In this document: piece after piece, positions 7,401 through 9,146 of the stretch
Position numbering within the stretch: position 1 is the stretch's first letter
Layout: each line of letters opens with the position of its first letter
DNA from: Deltaproteobacteria bacterium
GTDB taxonomy: Bacteria > Desulfobacterota > GWC2-55-46 > DRQE01
Length of the DNA: 9,146 nt
Assembly (NCBI GenBank): GCA_030631875.1
Contig: DAOVKH010000058.1
Coordinates: 1 to 9,146, forward strand
Direction of reading: 5' to 3'
Program-made: the position numbers and the translations under genes
Notes under the pieces: generated by a model
The model's database searches: none
Seen by the model: only the letters and a program-made list of their open reading frames with translations
What the model was told of the DNA's origin: nothing

Positions 7401-7429
7401 ATTATACGGTTTAGCGCAGGGAAATGCAA
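7401..7429 (-). promoter_or_regulatory. Candidate sigma-70 promoter of the thiI-like/larE operon
   Basis: On the minus strand a perfect TATAAT (7401-7406) stands 17 bases from TTGCAT (7424-7429), a 3/6 match to -35. Transcription would start near 7394, giving a leader of about 40 bases that includes the GGAGG. The -35 box covers the alternative ATG of the b5-like gene on the other strand. Confidence 0.5.
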
Positions 7430-7468
7430 AGTTTTAGAGCACCGGTGGCGGTCGTGGCAGTATTTATA

Positions 7469-7498
7469 TTGACTTTCATGGCAGATGCGTCTTATATT
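7469..7498 (+). promoter_or_regulatory. Candidate sigma-70 promoter of the b5-like/MBL gene pair
   Basis: TTGACT (7469-7474) and TATATT (7493-7498) are 18 bases apart, each 5/6 to consensus. The ATG at 7508 is nine bases after the -10 box, so the message would be nearly leaderless. If translation really begins at 7424 this promoter would lie inside the gene, so the two readings compete. Confidence 0.45.
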
Positions 7499-7507
7499 GA
7501 TTACATT

Positions 7508-7741
7508 ATGAAAAAATTTACTGAAGACGAACTGAAAGAATTTGACGGTAGTGAAGAGGGTAAGCCCATATACTTTGCCTACAACGGGAAGGTCTATGAT
7601 GCCACAGATAGCCCGCTCTTCATGGAGGGGATGCACTTTGAGCATCCGGCCGGCTGTGACCTCACCGAGTATATGGATGAGGCCCCTCATGACGACGAAC
7701 CGATAATCGAGCTTAAGGTCATAGGGACTTACGAAGGCTAA
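7508..7741 (+). CDS. Small cytochrome b5-like heme-binding domain protein
   Basis: A 77-residue protein starting MKKFTEDELKEFDG, then PIYFAYNGKVYDATDSPLF, HPAG and APHD. This is the compact form of the cytochrome b5-like heme/steroid-binding fold found in many anaerobes. H46 (in HPAG) and H61 (in APHD) sit where the two axial heme ligands of b5 proteins are expected. Electron transfer or heme binding is likely but the partner is unknown. Family members of this size normally begin with MKxFTxxEL, which favours the ATG at 7508 even though it has no Shine-Dalgarno; a promoter just upstream would explain that. An in-frame ATG at 7424 would add 28 residues, including a hydrophobic run (APVAVVAVFILTFMADA) that could be a signal peptide or anchor; it has only a too-close AGGGA. 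The MBL-fold gene follows after 45 bases, probably in the same transcript. Confidence 0.85.
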   Translation: MKKFTEDELKEFDGSEEGKPIYFAYNGKVYDATDSPLFMEGMHFEHPAGCDLTEYMDEAPHDDEPIIELKVIGTYEG

Positions 7742-7767
7742 CCTCAGCGTTTTCCACTATACCCGTT

Positions 7768-7773
7768 AGGGGG
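7768..7773 (+). promoter_or_regulatory. Ribosome binding site of the MBL-fold gene, wide spacing
   Basis: AGGGGG stands 13 bases before the ATG at 7787, the same wide spacing as for the ThiI-like gene. No better start with closer spacing exists, since the family N-terminus (MxVxILGSGTSTGVP) begins at this ATG. Confidence 0.45.
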
Positions 7774-7786
7774 TTCTGTAATATCG

Positions 7787-8566
7787 ATGAATGTGCGTAT
7801 ACTTGGCTCCGGCACATCGACCGGTGTGCCCGTCATAGGCTGTGGGTGCGAGGTATGCTCCTCTACCCAGAGCAAAAATAAACGCACGAGGGCATCGATA
7901 CTCATAGAAGCTCCGGGCGGCAATATTCTTATAGACACTTCTCCTGATCTAAGAACGCAGGCTCTTGCCGGCAGTATTAATCGTATAGACGCCGTCCTTT
8001 ACACACACCTCCACGCCGACCACCTCCACGGGATAGACGACCTTCGTTCATTTAACAGATTTAAGGATGGCCCAATACCGTGCTACGGCTCTAAGGAGTC
8101 GGTAGATGCAATCGCTAGAAACTTCGGATATATATTCGGAGACGGCGGCTCTATCGACAGCGGCGGCTGGAAGCCCGACCTCACGCTTAATACCATCGAT
8201 ACTACAACCGAGATATGTGCTTTAGAGGTAACGCCCGTTGAGCTTACGCACGGCAGGAGCGTTGTCCTTGGCTATCGTCTTAATAACTTTGCCTACCTAA
8301 CGGATTGTAATGCAATAGGGGAGGCTTCGCTTGAGCTTTTAAGAGGCCAGGCTTCTATCGACACGCTCGTAATAGGTGCTCTAAGGCAAAGACCGCATCC
8401 GAGCCACTTCTCTATAGGCGAGGCCATAGAGGCCTCTAAAGCTATAGGGGCTAAGAGGGTAATACTTACGCACATGGGTCACGGTATAGATTACGACAAA
8501 GAGACGAAGCTCTTACCCACGGGCGTTGAGCTGGCCTATGACGGCATGAGCTTCGAGGTTCTTTAG
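7787..8566 (+). CDS. PhnP-like metallo-beta-lactamase-fold hydrolase
   Basis: A 259-residue complete MBL-fold protein. GSGTSTGVPVIGCGCEVC opens the protein; the metal motif THLHADH gives H74, H76, D78 and H79; further ligands are H155 (LTHG), D173 (LTDC) and H229 (LTHMGH). This set lines up with the two-metal site of E. coli PhnP, and C19, C21, C24 with H232 match the extra structural zinc site known in PhnP. PhnP opens phosphoribosyl 1,2-cyclic phosphate and other cyclic phosphodiesters; here no phosphonate (phn) genes are adjacent, so the substrate is open and I give no gene symbol. Cytoplasmic. It lies 45 bases behind the b5-like gene and ends 15 bases before the convergent trxB stop, with no room for a separate terminator. 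Confidence 0.92.
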   Translation: MNVRILGSGTSTGVPVIGCGCEVCSSTQSKNKRTRASILIEAPGGNILIDTSPDLRTQALAGSINRIDAVLYTHLHADHLHGIDDLRSFNRFKDGPIPCYGSKESVDAIARNFGYIFGDGGSIDSGGWKPDLTLNTIDTTTEICALEVTPVELTHGRSVVLGYRLNNFAYLTDCNAIGEASLELLRGQASIDTLVIGALRQRPHPSHFSIGEAIEASKAIGAKRVILTHMGHGIDYDKETKLLPTGVELAYDGMSFEVL

Positions 8567-8581
8567 GGAGTTTAATTAATT

Positions 8582-9145
8582 CTATTTATTTTTAAGTTCG
8601 TCGATATACTCCTCGGCTATAAAGGCGGCTACTGCACCGTCCCCGACGGCAGTTGCTACCTGTAGGAGTGGCGTGTCTCTGCAATCCCCTACAGCGTATA
8701 TTCCCTCTACAGATGTCTCCATCTTTTGGTTTGTCTTTATGAATCCCGAAGCATCTTTATCAACGTCCACAAAACTTGTCGTCGGCGTTATGCCGACGAA
8801 TACGAATACTCCTTCGGTCTCTAAGGAGGTTTCCTTCTTGGAGTTAACGTCTTCTATGACGACACCTTCTACGCCCATCTTTGTTCCCGTGACCTCTTTA
8901 AGTATGTGGTTCCAATGTATGGTTATGTTCTCGGTCTTTAGGGCGCGCTCCTGTAGTATCTTTTCGGCTCTGAGTTTATCGCGCCTATGGATGATATGTA
9001 CCTCCTTGGCAATCTTTGATAGGTAGACGGCTTCCTTTACGGCCGTATCGCCGCCACCGACGACGACTACGCGTTGGTTCTTGAAGAAAGGTCCATCGCA
9101 GGTGGCGCAGTACGAGACACCTTTACCGAGGTATGCCTTCTCGCC
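8582..9145 (-). CDS. trxB: Thioredoxin-disulfide reductase, C-terminal part (5' end beyond window)
   Basis: 187 residues to the TAG at 8582-8584; the frame runs off the right edge. The fragment opens in the NADPH domain with the redox motif SYCATCDGPFF (cysteines encoded at 9107-9109 and 9098-9100), then VVVVGGGDTAVKEAVYL (NADPH-binding glycines), the HRRDKLRA motif that reads the NADPH phosphate, and the FAD-contacting GIYAVGDCRDTPLLQVATAVGDGAVAA near the end. Order and spacing match low-molecular-weight bacterial TrxB of about 310-320 residues, so roughly the first 120-130 residues are missing. It passes electrons from NADPH through FAD to thioredoxin in the cytoplasm. The ATG at 8878 is internal, not the start. 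Convergent with the MBL-fold gene. A ferredoxin-dependent or glutaredoxin-like variant is unlikely given HRR. Confidence 0.95.
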   Translation of the reverse strand, partial: GEKAYLGKGVSYCATCDGPFFKNQRVVVVGGGDTAVKEAVYLSKIAKEVHIIHRRDKLRAEKILQERALKTENITIHWNHILKEVTGTKMGVEGVVIEDVNSKKETSLETEGVFVFVGITPTTSFVDVDKDASGFIKTNQKMETSVEGIYAVGDCRDTPLLQVATAVGDGAVAAFIAEEYIDELKNK

Positions 9146-9146
9146 A

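Noticed and set aside
8673..9026. Plus-strand open frame of 117 codons at the right end
   Set aside because: Antisense to thioredoxin reductase, which has clear CxxC, NADPH and FAD motifs.

Overview
The window reads as an ordinary bacterial chromosome with tightly packed genes, GC near 50% by eye, and frequent ATA, AGG and CTA codons. The fused DHH/CBS/poly(A)-polymerase protein, a LarE with a three-cysteine set, a ThiI-like PP-loop protein with an NFACT-R-like tail and a tiny cytochrome b5-like protein together resemble Desulfobacterota (old Deltaproteobacteria) or Nitrospirota-type anaerobes. That lineage is an inference from gene content, not something the sequence proves. There are no RNA genes, transposases, CRISPR arrays or phage genes.

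Layout. (1) 3-2618 minus: a large tRNA nucleotidyltransferase-type protein (DHH, DHHA1, two CBS, class II nucleotidyltransferase and RNA-binding region), cut by the left edge probably only a few residues before its end. (2) 2619-2736: a 118-base divergent intergenic region with two face-to-face promoter candidates and a 9-bp inverted repeat. (3) 2737-5475 plus: a 912-residue protein with no obvious annotation. I read its C-terminal half as a heavily interrupted class III nucleotidyl cyclase catalytic domain. (4) 5483-7353 minus: a two-gene operon of PP-loop sulfur-transfer enzymes, a ThiI-like protein followed by LarE, overlapping by 7 bases, with LarE starting at TTG. (5) 7354-7507: a second divergent promoter region. 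(6) 7508-8566 plus: a mini cytochrome b5-like protein and a PhnP-like metallo-beta-lactamase-fold hydrolase. (7) 8582-9145 minus: the C-terminal two thirds of thioredoxin reductase, cut by the right edge.

How they fit together. Most genes belong to RNA maturation and sulfur/redox housekeeping: tRNA 3'-end completion, tRNA or cofactor thiolation by two probable iron-sulfur PP-loop enzymes, and thioredoxin reduction. The outlier is the 912-residue protein. It keeps the two metal-binding aspartates and the Asn/Arg transition-state pair expected of a class III cyclase, but by my alignment it has lost the usual lysine and aspartate that read the purine base, and its fold is split by a charged helical insertion and a second long insertion. 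It is the best candidate here for an undescribed signalling enzyme. Several promoters appear to sit so close to the start codon that transcripts would be leaderless or nearly so.
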